Shown: piece after piece, positions 56,191 through 64,000 of the stretch
Layout of the letters: each line of letters begins with the position of its first letter
How positions within the stretch are numbered: the first letter of the stretch is position 1
NCBI RefSeq assembly: GCF_024172185.1
Contig: NZ_JAMZEC010000001.1
Location: 6,045,001-6,109,000, forward strand
Length of the DNA: 64,000 nucleotides
Direction: 5' to 3'
Source: Nonomuraea roseoviolacea subsp. carminata
Lineage (GTDB): Bacteria > Actinomycetota > Actinomycetes > Streptosporangiales > Streptosporangiaceae
The notes under the pieces: model-generated
The model's input: only the letters and a program-made list of their open reading frames with translations
What the model was told of the DNA's origin: nothing
Databases searched by the model: none
Position numbers and translations under genes: made by a program

Positions 56191-56535
56191 ATGGGCCTGC
56201 TCGGTCTACTGTTCGGCTGGCCGCTGGCGCCGATCAAGGGAGTGATCCGGCTCGGTGAGCTGATCCAGGAGCAGGTCGAGCGCCAGATGAGCGACCCGGC
56301 GGCGGTGCGGCGCGAGCTGGAGGAGATCGAGCGGGACGCGGCCGAGGGACTCGTCTCCGAGGAGGAGCAGGAGGAGCGGATGCGCGAGGTCCTGGCGAGG
56401 ATGATCGGCCCGCCCGCCGGAGCGGGCCCCGCCGAAGCCGGACACGGCCCTGCTGAAGCCGGACACGGCCCTGTTGAAGACGCTCCGGGCGAACGCGGAT
56501 CGGGCGAAGGCGGCCCGGGTGAGGTCAGGAGGTGA
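56191..56535 (+). CDS. gvpG: Gas vesicle protein GvpG
   Basis: 114 residues; the first 75 match GvpG (LLFGWPLAPIKGVIRLGELI then a helical, charged region). The C-terminal 40 residues are a low-complexity Gly/Ala/Glu extension with a tandem AEAGHGP repeat (24-bp DNA unit near 56437-56484). GvpG is an essential small assembly component. No recognised catalytic role. Confidence 0.9.
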   Translation: MGLLGLLFGWPLAPIKGVIRLGELIQEQVERQMSDPAAVRRELEEIERDAAEGLVSEEEQEERMREVLARMIGPPAGAGPAEAGHGPAEAGHGPVEDAPGERGSGEGGPGEVRR

Positions 56536-56539
56536 TCGC

Positions 56540-57079
56540 GTGCCGGCCAGGCGACGCAGCCGCGCGGGCGACGTGTCCGAGCGCGAGCGGGACGATCTCC
56601 CACCGGACGAGGACGCCGTGGACGACGAGGACGAGCGGCCCGACGAGAACGACGAGACAGACGAGACAGACGAGACCGACGAGGGCTACGAGGACGAGCC
56701 GTCCGACGAGGACGACGAGGACGACGAGGACGACGAGGACCAGGACGAAGAGGACGACGAGGACGAGGCCGAGGACGACTACGAGGAGGAGCGGCCGCGG
56801 CGACGCGGGCGGCGGCTGTCCGCGGCGACCGCCGGCGAGGCCGGGCTGCGGCACATCGCCGAGCTGACGTCCCGCGAGCCCGAGGGCGTCACGCTGGTCA
56901 AGCCCTCCGACGGCGGCGGGTGGACGGTGGGCGTCGAGGTGGTGGAGGACCGCCGGATCCCGTCGTCCGGCGACATCCTCGCGATGTACGAGGCCGAGCT
57001 GGACACGGAGGGCGGCCTGCTCTCCTACCGGAGGCTGCGCCGCTACCGGCGCGGCAGCGGCGACAGCGAGAGGGGTTGA
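56540..57079 (+). CDS. gvpO: Gas vesicle protein GvpO with acidic N-terminal half
   Basis: 179 residues. Residues about 17-90 are a near-continuous Asp/Glu block (DETDETDETDEGYEDE and DEDDEDDEDDED). The GvpO domain follows (about 100-170): ELTSREPEGVTLVKPSDGGG, then GVEVVEDRRIPSSGDILAMY and YRRLRRYRRG. GTG 56540 has AGGAGG 7 nt upstream. In Streptomyces gvpO usually opens the cluster; here it lies between gvpG and gvpJ. Confidence 0.88.
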   Translation: MPARRRSRAGDVSERERDDLPPDEDAVDDEDERPDENDETDETDETDEGYEDEPSDEDDEDDEDDEDQDEEDDEDEAEDDYEEERPRRRGRRLSAATAGEAGLRHIAELTSREPEGVTLVKPSDGGGWTVGVEVVEDRRIPSSGDILAMYEAELDTEGGLLSYRRLRRYRRGSGDSERG

Positions 57080-57081
57080 TC

Positions 57082-57624
57082 GTGGAGCCAGCGCGGACGG
57101 GAATCGGGCGCCAGGCCTCCCCCTCGTCCTCCGGCGGGCGCGAGCCGACCAACCTGGGGGACATCCTGGAACGCGTCCTCGACCGGGGAGTGATCATCGC
57201 CGGTGACATCCGGGTGAACCTGCTCGACATCGAGCTGCTGACGATCAAGCTGCGGTTGATCATCGCCTCGGTGGACACGGCGCGGGAGATGGGCATCGAC
57301 TGGTGGGAGCACGACCCGTGGCTCAGCGGCAAGGACCGCGGCCTGGAGGAGGAGAACCGGCGGCTGCGCGACCGGGTCGCCGAGCTGGAGGAGGGGGGCT
57401 ATCCGCGCTCCCGCCACGACGACCGCGAGATCGAGGAGGGGCGCTCCGGCCGTCGCGCGGTCGAGGGTGAGACGGAGGGGCGTTCCGGGCGTCGCGTGGT
57501 CGAGGGCCGGGTCGAGGAGGGGCGTCCCCGCCGCCGCACGGCCGAGGGCGAGAGCGAGGGGCGTTCCCGCCGTCGCGCCGTCCGCGGCGAGGTGGAGAGG
57601 GAGGAGGACGACCGTGGCCGCTGA
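57082..57624 (+). CDS. gvpJ: Gas vesicle protein GvpJ (GvpA family, minor)
   Basis: 180 residues with a GvpA-family core (about 22-80) of the GvpJ kind: NLGDILERVLDRGVIIAGDI, LLTIKLRLIIASVDTAREMG and IDWWE. A coiled segment (LEEENRRLRDRVAELEEG) and a repetitive charged tail (EGRSGRR units) follow. GvpJ is thought to cap or nucleate the vesicle. It overlaps gvpL by 11 bp. Confidence 0.9.
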   Translation: MEPARTGIGRQASPSSSGGREPTNLGDILERVLDRGVIIAGDIRVNLLDIELLTIKLRLIIASVDTAREMGIDWWEHDPWLSGKDRGLEEENRRLRDRVAELEEGGYPRSRHDDREIEEGRSGRRAVEGETEGRSGRRVVEGRVEEGRPRRRTAEGESEGRSRRRAVRGEVEREEDDRGR

Positions 57625-58558
57625 CCCGGGTGCGGGCACGTACCTCTACGCCGTCGCCGCCGAGGAGACCGCGGGCCGCGAGGACGCGCTTCCGCGGGGC
57701 GGCGCGGGCCGCGAGAGCCCGCTTCCCCGGGGGGTCGCGGGCGGCGAGGTGCGCGCGATCGGGCGGGCCGGGCTGGTCGCCTACGTGAGCACCGTGCCGC
57801 TCGACCAGTTCGGCGAGGAGCCGCTGCGGCGCTCCATGGAGGACCTCGACTGGCTGGAGGAGACCGCGCGCGCCCACCACCGCGTCGTGGAGGCGGTGGC
57901 GCGGGAGACGGCCGTGGTGCCCGTGCGCCTGGTCACCGTCTACAGCGGCGACGCGCAGGTGGGGGCGCTGCTGGAGGAGCGGTACGACGACTTCGCGCGG
58001 GCGCTCGCCCGCGTGGCCGGGCGCCAGGAGTGGGGCGTGAAGGTGTACGCCGCCCCGGGGGAGGAGCCGGACGAGCCGGAGGAGCGGCGCGGACGGCCGG
58101 CCGAGGCCGCGGCGCGCGAGCGGATCGCCGGAGAAGAAGCTCCAGAGGCCGGGGCGCGCGAGCGGGCCGCCGGAGAAGAAGCCCCAGAGCCCGGGAAGAC
58201 GCCGGAGCGGCCCGGCACGGCGTACCTGAAGCGGCGGCAGCGGCAGATCCGCGGCCGTGAGGAGGCGTGGCGGCGGGCCGGCGCGCGGGCCGAGGACATC
58301 CACGGCGCGCTCAGCTCCATCGCGGTCGCGAGCCGCCGTCACCGCGCCCAGGACCCGCAGCTGTCCGGACGCCCCGAGTCGATGGTGCTGAACGGCGCCT
58401 ACCTGGTGGACCGGGAGCGGGGCGAGGAGTTCGCGCGGACCGTGGAACGGCTGCGCGGGCAGGGCGGCGACGTGCAGCTCACCGGCCCCTGGGCGCCGTA
58501 CTCGTTCGCCGTGCTGGACGACGAGGACGGCGGGCCGCGTGGAGGGGACCTGAGGTGA
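57614..58558 (+). CDS. gvpL: Gas vesicle protein GvpL (GvpF/GvpL family)
   Basis: 314 residues: start TYLYAVAAEETAGRED, centre TAVVPVRLVTVYSGDAQVGA, end VQLTGPWAPYSFAVLDDEDG. A charged insertion with GEEAPE repeats lies at about 150-195. A second GvpF/L-type protein in the operon, larger than gvpF. GTG 57614 follows GAGGAGG. The stop overlaps the gvpS start. Confidence 0.9.
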   Translation: MAADPGAGTYLYAVAAEETAGREDALPRGGAGRESPLPRGVAGGEVRAIGRAGLVAYVSTVPLDQFGEEPLRRSMEDLDWLEETARAHHRVVEAVARETAVVPVRLVTVYSGDAQVGALLEERYDDFARALARVAGRQEWGVKVYAAPGEEPDEPEERRGRPAEAAARERIAGEEAPEAGARERAAGEEAPEPGKTPERPGTAYLKRRQRQIRGREEAWRRAGARAEDIHGALSSIAVASRRHRAQDPQLSGRPESMVLNGAYLVDRERGEEFARTVERLRGQGGDVQLTGPWAPYSFAVLDDEDGGPRGGDLR

Positions 58559-58848
58559 CGTTCGAGCGGACGCGCGGGGACCGGCTCGCCGCCGAGGGGC
58601 GGCTGCCGTCCGAACGGGTCGCCCTCGTGGACCTGCTGGACCGGCTGCTGTCCGGTGGCGTGGTCGTGAGCGGGGACATCGTGCTGTCGATCGCGGACAT
58701 CGACCTCGTCCGCATCTCGGTGCGGGCGCTGTTCATGTCGATCCGCGAGTCGGAGCCGATCCGCGCGTACGAGCCCGTCCGCTCCCGGGAGCCCGTCCGC
58801 GGGTACGTCACCCGGACGGATCGCGACCCGTACGGGCCGGAGGACTGA
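58555..58848 (+). CDS. gvpS: Gas vesicle protein GvpS (GvpA family, minor)
   Basis: 97 residues with a compact GvpA-like core, VALVDLLDRLLSGGVVVSGD and IVLSIADIDLVRISVRALFM, and a short charged tail with EPVR repeats. It is shorter and more diverged than gvpA/gvpJ; position between gvpL and gvpK matches gvpS in Streptomyces. GTGA overlap with gvpL. Confidence 0.87.
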   Translation: MTFERTRGDRLAAEGRLPSERVALVDLLDRLLSGGVVVSGDIVLSIADIDLVRISVRALFMSIRESEPIRAYEPVRSREPVRGYVTRTDRDPYGPED

Positions 58849-58853
58849 GCGTC

Positions 58854-59174
58854 ATGGACGAGCCCGTGCGCGAGGTGCGTTCGCCGCGCCTGCGGATCGA
58901 GGCCGACCGGGAGGCGGTCGAGCGCGACCTGTCGCGGCTCGTGCTCACGCTGGTCGAGCTGGTGCGCCAGCTCGTCGAGCGGCAGTCCGTGCGCCGCATG
59001 GAGGAGGGCGACCTGTCCGATGAGCAGGTCGAGGTGCTCGGCATGACGCTGATGCGGCTGGAGGACGCCATGACCGAGCTGTGCGAGCGGTTCGGCCTGT
59101 CGCCGTCCGACCTCAACCTTGACCTCGGCCCGCTCGGCACGCTCCTGCCCGAGGAGGACCGGCGGGAGCGCTGA
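58854..59174 (+). CDS. gvpK: Gas vesicle protein GvpK
   Basis: 106-residue helical protein with the GvpK pattern RDLSRLVLTLVELVRQLVER, EVLGMTLMRLEDAMTELCER and FGLSPSDLNLDLGPLG. Last gene of the operon, followed by a strong terminator. Function in assembly is not resolved. Confidence 0.93.
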   Translation: MDEPVREVRSPRLRIEADREAVERDLSRLVLTLVELVRQLVERQSVRRMEEGDLSDEQVEVLGMTLMRLEDAMTELCERFGLSPSDLNLDLGPLGTLLPEEDRRER

Positions 59175-59180
59175 CGATCC

Positions 59181-59220
59181 GGGGCCGGGCTCCCGCCCCT
59201 CGCGGCGGGAGCCCGGCCCC
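59181..59220. terminator. Bidirectional terminator between gvpK and the glycoside hydrolase
   Basis: Perfect 17-bp stem (59181-59197 with 59204-59220) beginning GGGGCCGGGCTCCC and a CCTCGC loop. It is the strongest hairpin in the window and lies 6 bp after gvpK and 15 bp beyond the converging hydrolase stop. Confidence 0.88.
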
Positions 59221-59235
59221 GGGCTCACGGGACCG

Positions 59236-62200
59236 TCACCGGACCGTCACGGTCGCCCTGGCCTGGACGGCGGTCCCCGCCACCGTGCCGGTCACCGTGA
59301 ACGTGCCCGGCTGGGCGTACTTCTCCGGGCCGACCGCCTCCCAGGTGACGGCCACGGAGCTGTCCTTCGACCCGTCGTTGTAGGTCGCCACGACCGTCCC
59401 GGGCAGCGCCGGCGCCACCCCCGCCCTGGTCGTGACCGCCTCCTCGGCGATCGAGGTGACGGTCACCGCCGCGGTCGTCCGGACGTACACGGTGGCCTGG
59501 GCGGGCTGGCGGACGCCCTCGGCGAGCCCGGCGACGGTGAAGCTGGTGCCGCCGGTCCTGACCTGCTCGGGCGTGACCTGCTGCCAGGTGACGGCGGCCG
59601 AGCCGCGGGCGCCGTCCGCGTACAGGGTCTCCACGGTCGCCGGCAGTTCGGGCAGCGTGCCGGCCAGGGTGGGGACGTGCGCGGGACGGACGGAGTCCGG
59701 CGGGACCTCGTACGCCTTGACCTCCAGCAGCCCGACCGACGCCCCGCCGGCTTCGAGCTGGACGCGCAGCTTCGAGGTCGTGACCGTGTCGAAGGACACG
59801 GCGTTGTAGGCGTCGGCCGCCGTCGGGTAGGAGGCGACGCCGGTGACGTCCTCGAACGAGTCCCCGTCCCACTGCTGGATCTTCCACGAGGCGGGCACGC
59901 GCACGCCGCCGTCGTCGTCGAAGAAGTACACCTCGGCCTTGTTCAGCCGCACCGGCGACGGCCAGTCGAGCTGCACCCACTGCGTGCCCTGCTGCGGCCA
60001 GGTGCCCCAGCGCGGGTTGGCGCCGTCGTCGGAGCGCGGCGGGTCGATGCCGTCGTTGACGGCCGTCACCTTCTCCCAGGGGGAGGTGTAGGAGGCGGTG
60101 GGCGTGGCCCTGGGCGCCACGTTCACCTGCTGCGCCTGGGCGGTGGCGGTCACGGTCACGGTCGCCGAGCCGCTCTTCTCGCCGTCGGAGGCGGTCAGCC
60201 GCAGCCGGTACGTGCCCGGTTCGGAGAACGAGGCGACCGTGCTCGTGCCCGTCGGGTCGGTGAAGAACGCCTCACCGGGCCCGTCGGCCTTGGCCCACTG
60301 GGTGGTGAGCCGGCCGGACGGCAGCGCGTCGTCCTTGACCACCGCGTCGATCCTGGCCTGGCCAGGGCGGCTGAAGGTGGGATCGGCGACGGCCACCACG
60401 CTCGGCGCCCGGTTGGCGGCCGGGCCGGCGTCGGCGCCCGTCCGGTACGCCTGCACCTCCTTCAGGCCCGTCGCGTAGCCGGGCTGGTGCGTGACCAGCA
60501 CCCGCAGCCTGCGCGCGGTGACGGCCGGGAAGCCGACCTCGTTGAGGTTCGCCCGCGGGTAGGCCGGTCTCCTGGCCGGTCCGGGCACGTCCTTCCAGGT
60601 GTCGCCGTCCTGGTACTGCACCGCGTAGAAGGCGGGCTCCCGGTGCCCGCCCGGCTTGCGGTCGGCGAAGAAGTACAGCCTGAGCCGGTCCACCCGCTGC
60701 GCCGCGCCGAGGTCCAGCTCCAGCCAGTCCTGGGGCTTGCCCGACCCCTTGCTGTCCCAGTACGGCTCGTTGATCGTGAACCCGTCCACCGCCCCGGCGG
60801 GGTCGCCGTGGGAGGCGGTGGCCGCCTTGACCAGGTTCGGGCGGGTGGAGCGCAGGTCCACGCCGGCCTTCTGGAACAGGTCCTCGACGCGCTCGCCCGA
60901 CAGCTCCACCTGGACGGGGGCCTTCATCGCCGGCGCCTTCTCCGCGTGCACGACGGTGCTGTTCCCGGTGCCGCCCTCGACCTTGCCGGTGGCCGGGTCC
61001 CAGGTGGCGTGCGCGAGCCCGGACAGGGTGACCTTGCGCTTGCCGTCGACCAGGATCGAGTAGCCCTCGGGCACCCCGGCGTAGTGCCGGGTGCCGTCGC
61101 CCGGCTTGTCCCAGACGATGGTCAGGTCCTTGCCGCGGTAGTCGACGCCGTTGACGGTGAAGTGGTCCCAGCCGATGTCCACCGGCCACAGCTCCACCTT
61201 GCCGTCGGAGCGCGGGCGCAGGCCCATCACGTCCTCGATGACGGTCCAGTTGCTGCTGCCGAGGATCGTGTGGTGGATCCAGGAGCGGTAGCCGATGGTC
61301 TTGGTGCCGGCGTTCCAGTCGGCCCAGAACTCGTTGGCGTCGGGGTAGCGGGTGTCGCCGCCGACGTACTGCGACCAGGCGTTCCAGTACAGGAGCTGCT
61401 TGTACTGCCCGGCCGTGATGTACGGCGACGGGTACTCGCGCAGCGCCTTGCCGAACAGCGCGAAGTTCCGGGTCGAGTTGATCTGCGAGAAGTTGTTGGA
61501 GCCGGGGTTGCCGGCCGCGGCGGCCTCCGCCTTGTCCTTCTGGTCAGCGGTATAGGCCGGGAAGATCGGATATTCCGCAGGATCCGCCCATAAGCGGAGC
61601 GCCTCCCGATATTTCGGGTCGTCGGTGGGCACCAGGCCGGTCGCGTACGGGATGTAGTTGTTCGACTCCTTCCACGGGATCAGCTTGCCCGTCTGCAGGT
61701 CGCGGTGCTTGAACAGCTTGTCCTGCTCGTCCCACAGCAGGGTGAGGACGCCGTTCTTCACCTTGTCCGCCACGCCGCGCATCTCGGCGGCCTTGGCGGT
61801 GTCGCCGGTCAGCTCGTACGCCTGCGCCGCCGCCATCGCGTTGGCGTAGACGTAGGCGCCCTCCAGCCGCTCGTTGGCCCGCCCGTAGTAGTGGAACGAC
61901 ACCGCGTCGGCGTCGTTGCCGGTCATGTACTCCCGGTCGTACTCGATGACCCCGTTGCCGTTGGAGTCGTACGCGGCGAGCTGCCCGTGGACGTCCTTCT
62001 CGGCGTAGCGGGCGAGGTTGCGCAGGATCGCCGGCTGGCCGCCGTGGATCTGGTAGCTCTCCAGCGCCGCCGCCGAGATGTACTGGGTGTAGCTGTTCGA
62101 CCAGTTCTCCGGGTCGCCCGGGTTGTCGGTGTACTTGGAGTTGCGCGACACCTCGCCGGCTGACACCCACGGCCCGTACGAGTAGATCGGGTCCCGCAGG

Positions 62201-63285
62201 TACTTCAGGTCCTGCACGAACATCGGGACGGTCAGCACGATCGCGTTGTTGTAGCCCAGCGCGCCCTCCACCGACGTCGGGAACTGGTAGTCGTTCCCGG
62301 GGATGTCGGCGTCGAGGAAGTTGAAGCGCATGAGCCACCAGCGGTAGTACACGAACTTCTTGATGTTCTCGTCCGGCACGTCGATGTAGGGGATGTTCCG
62401 CGCCCACCAGGCGTTGTAGTCCTGGAGCTGGCGCCGCAGCGCCTGCTCCGGCGAGCGGCCCTTGTAGCCGTCGTACTCCGAGCGGGAGGCGGGCAGCTCG
62501 TCGGTGACGAAGCCCATCTGCACCTTCGCGCGCACCGTGCCGCCGGGCGCGAGCGTGACCGAGCCCTTCAGCGTGCCCTCCGACGCCTTCAGCCCGTCAC
62601 CGCTGAGCCGGGGGAAGATCGTGGTCAGCCGGTTCCTGGCGAACACGGCGCCGGTCAGCTCCTGCTCGCCGTCCGCGGTCCTGGCGTACGGTGAGGTCAC
62701 CGTGATGGGGACGTCCCTGGCCGCCGATCCGGTGTTGGTGATCTCCAGTGTCGTCACGGCCACGTTCTCGTGCGTGATGAACTTCTTCACGCCGACCGCG
62801 AGCCCGTCCCCGGTGTAGCGGCCGCTCCAGTGGCTGGGCATCTGCAGCCGCTTGGAGACGTCCTCGGTCAGGTCGGTCCCGAACGAGATCGTGTAGGCGT
62901 CGCGGTTGTCGACGCTCTCCCAGTACGCGACGTACCCGCCGAAACCGATCTTCTTCGGGTCGTGCTCCTTCATGAACAGCGCCCGGCCGCGCGACATCAG
63001 CCAGGTGCCCGCCGGGTCGTCGCCCGGCCGGGCCAGCATGCGGTCGATCCAGTAGGAGTCGCCGCCCTTCTCCTTCTTGTAGATCGCCTCCATCATCCTG
63101 CGCGGGTCGTGGCCGGCGGGCTCGTCGGGCACCGGGTCGGCTCCGGTGAAGGCCGGCATGCCCAGCGCGTCCGGGGCCGCCGTCCAGGCCGTTCGCGCCG
63201 CCTGCGCGGAGGCGGCCGGCGGGGTGCCGGCGAGCAGGCCGCCCGCCAGGGTCAGGGCGACCAGACAGGGCAGGGTTCTACGCAA
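59236..63285 (-). CDS. Large secreted glycoside hydrolase (MGH1-like) with discoidin and Ig-like domains
   Basis: 1349 residues. Sec signal peptide (RRTLPCLVALTLAGGLLAGT, cleavage near ASA at about 27). A beta-rich N-terminal region precedes a six-hairpin (alpha/alpha)6 catalytic-type domain (about 270-720, e.g. YYRWWLMRFNFLD, GYNNAIVLTVPMF, ISAAALESYQIHG, RSWIHHTILG). Then come an F5/8 discoidin-like domain (about 815-950), a PKD/Ig-like domain (about 957-1050), a second discoidin-like domain (about 1053-1190) and two bacterial Ig-like repeats (about 1198-1349). The start is TTG, fixed by GGAGGAG 5 nt upstream. A polysaccharide substrate is likely; which one is unknown. Downstream of and co-oriented with a GH127-type gene. 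Confidence 0.82.
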   Translation of the reverse strand: MRRTLPCLVALTLAGGLLAGTPPAASAQAARTAWTAAPDALGMPAFTGADPVPDEPAGHDPRRMMEAIYKKEKGGDSYWIDRMLARPGDDPAGTWLMSRGRALFMKEHDPKKIGFGGYVAYWESVDNRDAYTISFGTDLTEDVSKRLQMPSHWSGRYTGDGLAVGVKKFITHENVAVTTLEITNTGSAARDVPITVTSPYARTADGEQELTGAVFARNRLTTIFPRLSGDGLKASEGTLKGSVTLAPGGTVRAKVQMGFVTDELPASRSEYDGYKGRSPEQALRRQLQDYNAWWARNIPYIDVPDENIKKFVYYRWWLMRFNFLDADIPGNDYQFPTSVEGALGYNNAIVLTVPMFVQDLKYLRDPIYSYGPWVSAGEVSRNSKYTDNPGDPENWSNSYTQYISAAALESYQIHGGQPAILRNLARYAEKDVHGQLAAYDSNGNGVIEYDREYMTGNDADAVSFHYYGRANERLEGAYVYANAMAAAQAYELTGDTAKAAEMRGVADKVKNGVLTLLWDEQDKLFKHRDLQTGKLIPWKESNNYIPYATGLVPTDDPKYREALRLWADPAEYPIFPAYTADQKDKAEAAAAGNPGSNNFSQINSTRNFALFGKALREYPSPYITAGQYKQLLYWNAWSQYVGGDTRYPDANEFWADWNAGTKTIGYRSWIHHTILGSSNWTVIEDVMGLRPRSDGKVELWPVDIGWDHFTVNGVDYRGKDLTIVWDKPGDGTRHYAGVPEGYSILVDGKRKVTLSGLAHATWDPATGKVEGGTGNSTVVHAEKAPAMKAPVQVELSGERVEDLFQKAGVDLRSTRPNLVKAATASHGDPAGAVDGFTINEPYWDSKGSGKPQDWLELDLGAAQRVDRLRLYFFADRKPGGHREPAFYAVQYQDGDTWKDVPGPARRPAYPRANLNEVGFPAVTARRLRVLVTHQPGYATGLKEVQAYRTGADAGPAANRAPSVVAVADPTFSRPGQARIDAVVKDDALPSGRLTTQWAKADGPGEAFFTDPTGTSTVASFSEPGTYRLRLTASDGEKSGSATVTVTATAQAQQVNVAPRATPTASYTSPWEKVTAVNDGIDPPRSDDGANPRWGTWPQQGTQWVQLDWPSPVRLNKAEVYFFDDDGGVRVPASWKIQQWDGDSFEDVTGVASYPTAADAYNAVSFDTVTTSKLRVQLEAGGASVGLLEVKAYEVPPDSVRPAHVPTLAGTLPELPATVETLYADGARGSAAVTWQQVTPEQVRTGGTSFTVAGLAEGVRQPAQATVYVRTTAAVTVTSIAEEAVTTRAGVAPALPGTVVATYNDGSKDSSVAVTWEAVGPEKYAQPGTFTVTGTVAGTAVQARATVTVR

Positions 63286-63351
63286 GGGGTCTCCTCCAGC
63301 GGGGGGTGGGTCACTCGCCGAGGCGGGTGAGGTCGCTCGGCGAGAGGGGGG

Positions 63352-64000
63352 TCACTCGGCGACGGGAAGCCAGACGCGCATGGTGGCGGGGCCGCGGTTG
63401 CCCCACCGGTGGTAGGGGACGAGCCGCAGCGCGGTGTCCGCGCCGCCGCTCACCTTGTCCGGTTCCGGCCCGTACGGCCAGCCGTCGCCCCGGGGCTCCG
63501 CGAGCACCGCGGCGACCTCCAGCTCGACCGCCCCGCCGCCGGCCGGGCCACCCGAGTCGACGCCGTCCTCGGAAGGCGCCACCTCCACGGGCGGGGCCGG
63601 CGCGCGGACGGTCAGGTGCGCCAGCGGCGGCTCGTCGCCCACCGACTCCGCGCAGTACACGAGCGGCCCCCGCTCCACCGCCGCGCACCCGCGCAGGGCG
63701 TCGACGCGCCGGTCCGGGTACGTCCAGCGCGGCTCCATGGGCAGCTCCAGCCGGATCTCGTCCCCGGCCCGCCACGGCCCCTCCGCGACGGCGTAGCCGG
63801 GCGCGACCGGACGGGCCGGGCCGGAGCCGGCCGTCAGCGTGGCGCCGCCCGCCCAGAAGGGCACCCGCAGCGACACGGCCCCCGCGCCGTCCTCCAGGAC
63901 CCGCACGGTCACGCCGCCCGACCACGGGTAGCCGGTCTCCACCCGCAGCGCCAGCTCGCCGTGCCGGATCTCGGCGGGCGTGTGGTGGTGGATCCGCACC
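63352..64000 (-). CDS. C-terminal part of a GH127-type (beta-L-arabinofuranosidase-like) protein, cut by the window
   Basis: The last 216 codons of a gene running in from beyond 64000. It matches the C-terminal beta-sandwich of GH127 enzymes: IHHHTPAEIRHGELALRVET, SLRVPFWAG, then CAAVERGPLVYCAES and PYHRWGNRGPATMRVWLP. The catalytic residues lie outside the window. Its stop is 66 bp from the start of the large secreted hydrolase, so the two are probably one transcription unit for plant-type arabinan or glycoprotein sugar degradation. Confidence 0.8.
   Translation of the reverse strand, partial: VRIHHHTPAEIRHGELALRVETGYPWSGGVTVRVLEDGAGAVSLRVPFWAGGATLTAGSGPARPVAPGYAVAEGPWRAGDEIRLELPMEPRWTYPDRRVDALRGCAAVERGPLVYCAESVGDEPPLAHLTVRAPAPPVEVAPSEDGVDSGGPAGGGAVELEVAAVLAEPRGDGWPYGPEPDKVSGGADTALRLVPYHRWGNRGPATMRVWLPVAE

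Noticed and set aside
57082..57624. The gene at 57082 as a second GvpA shell protein
   Set aside because: The core ends in REMGIDWWE and has a coiled, charged tail, which fits GvpJ; the 54968 gene fits GvpA better.
59119..61593. An 824-codon plus-strand frame opposite the glycoside hydrolase
   Set aside because: Antisense shadow; the minus strand has a signal peptide, ribosome binding site and ordered domains.

Overview
This 64-kb, high-GC window is from an actinomycete chromosome. A Streptosporangiaceae/Nonomuraea-like organism is the best guess, from gene order and protein style; the species cannot be read from the sequence alone. Supporting signs are the actinobacterial 23S rRNA, frequent GTG starts, many apparently leaderless genes with TANNNT -10 boxes 6-8 nt before the start codon, the folC-DUF4233-ndk-mreBCD-mrdA-rodA order, the rne-rplU-rpmA-obgE-proB-proA-nadD-rsfS block, and an actinomycete-type gas vesicle cluster.

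Layout. 1-2970: 3' part of a 23S rRNA gene and a 5S rRNA gene. 3.3-14.2 kb: folC, DUF4233, an MFS-like membrane protein with a long disordered tail, a 37/39-bp tandem repeat array, ndk, and the cell-elongation operon mreB-mreC-mreD-mrdA-rodA. 14.2-32.2 kb: conserved core block with two radical-SAM-linked proteins, RNase E/G, L21, L27, Obg GTPase, a TetR regulator, proline synthesis (proB, proA), a Ser/Thr kinase, an M48 protease, nadD, rsfS, a histidine phosphatase and tRNA-Ala(GGC). 32.2-45.5 kb: accessory genes, notably a light/DNA-repair island (TudS-DUF1722 fusion, ECF sigma factor, B12-binding LitR/CarH-like MerR regulator, class I photolyase), then a GNAT protein, a WYL regulator with a shared operator, an NhaA-thioredoxin fusion, an inactive-looking metallopeptidase homologue and a second TudS-like protein. 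45.5-52.6 kb: a SRPBCC protein, a CynX-type MFS transporter, an AlaX-like tRNA-editing protein, a decayed dienelactone hydrolase/MarR region, a palindrome-controlled HTH plus Clp-N gene pair, a second identical tRNA-Ala(GGC), a VapBC-type toxin-antitoxin pair, an SDR and a CadD-like transporter. 52.7-59.2 kb: ten-gene gas vesicle operon. 59.2-64 kb: a large secreted multidomain glycoside hydrolase and the 3' part of a GH127-type gene.

How it fits together. The left half is housekeeping: ribosome parts and ribosome-associated factors, RNA decay, folate and NAD synthesis, proline synthesis and the rod/elongasome wall machinery. The right half is niche-adaptive. The B12-photoreceptor regulator, ECF sigma factor, photolyase and TudS-DUF1722 protein form a plausible light-responsive repair module with unusual repeats in its control regions. 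The gas vesicle operon carries three proteins with strongly acidic low-complexity segments, one of them a charge-segregated acidic/basic chain. The best candidates for undescribed biology are the light module and its repeats, the acidic tails of the gas vesicle accessory proteins, the Clp-N/HTH pair under a 20-bp perfect palindrome, and the hairpin-bearing repeat array before ndk.
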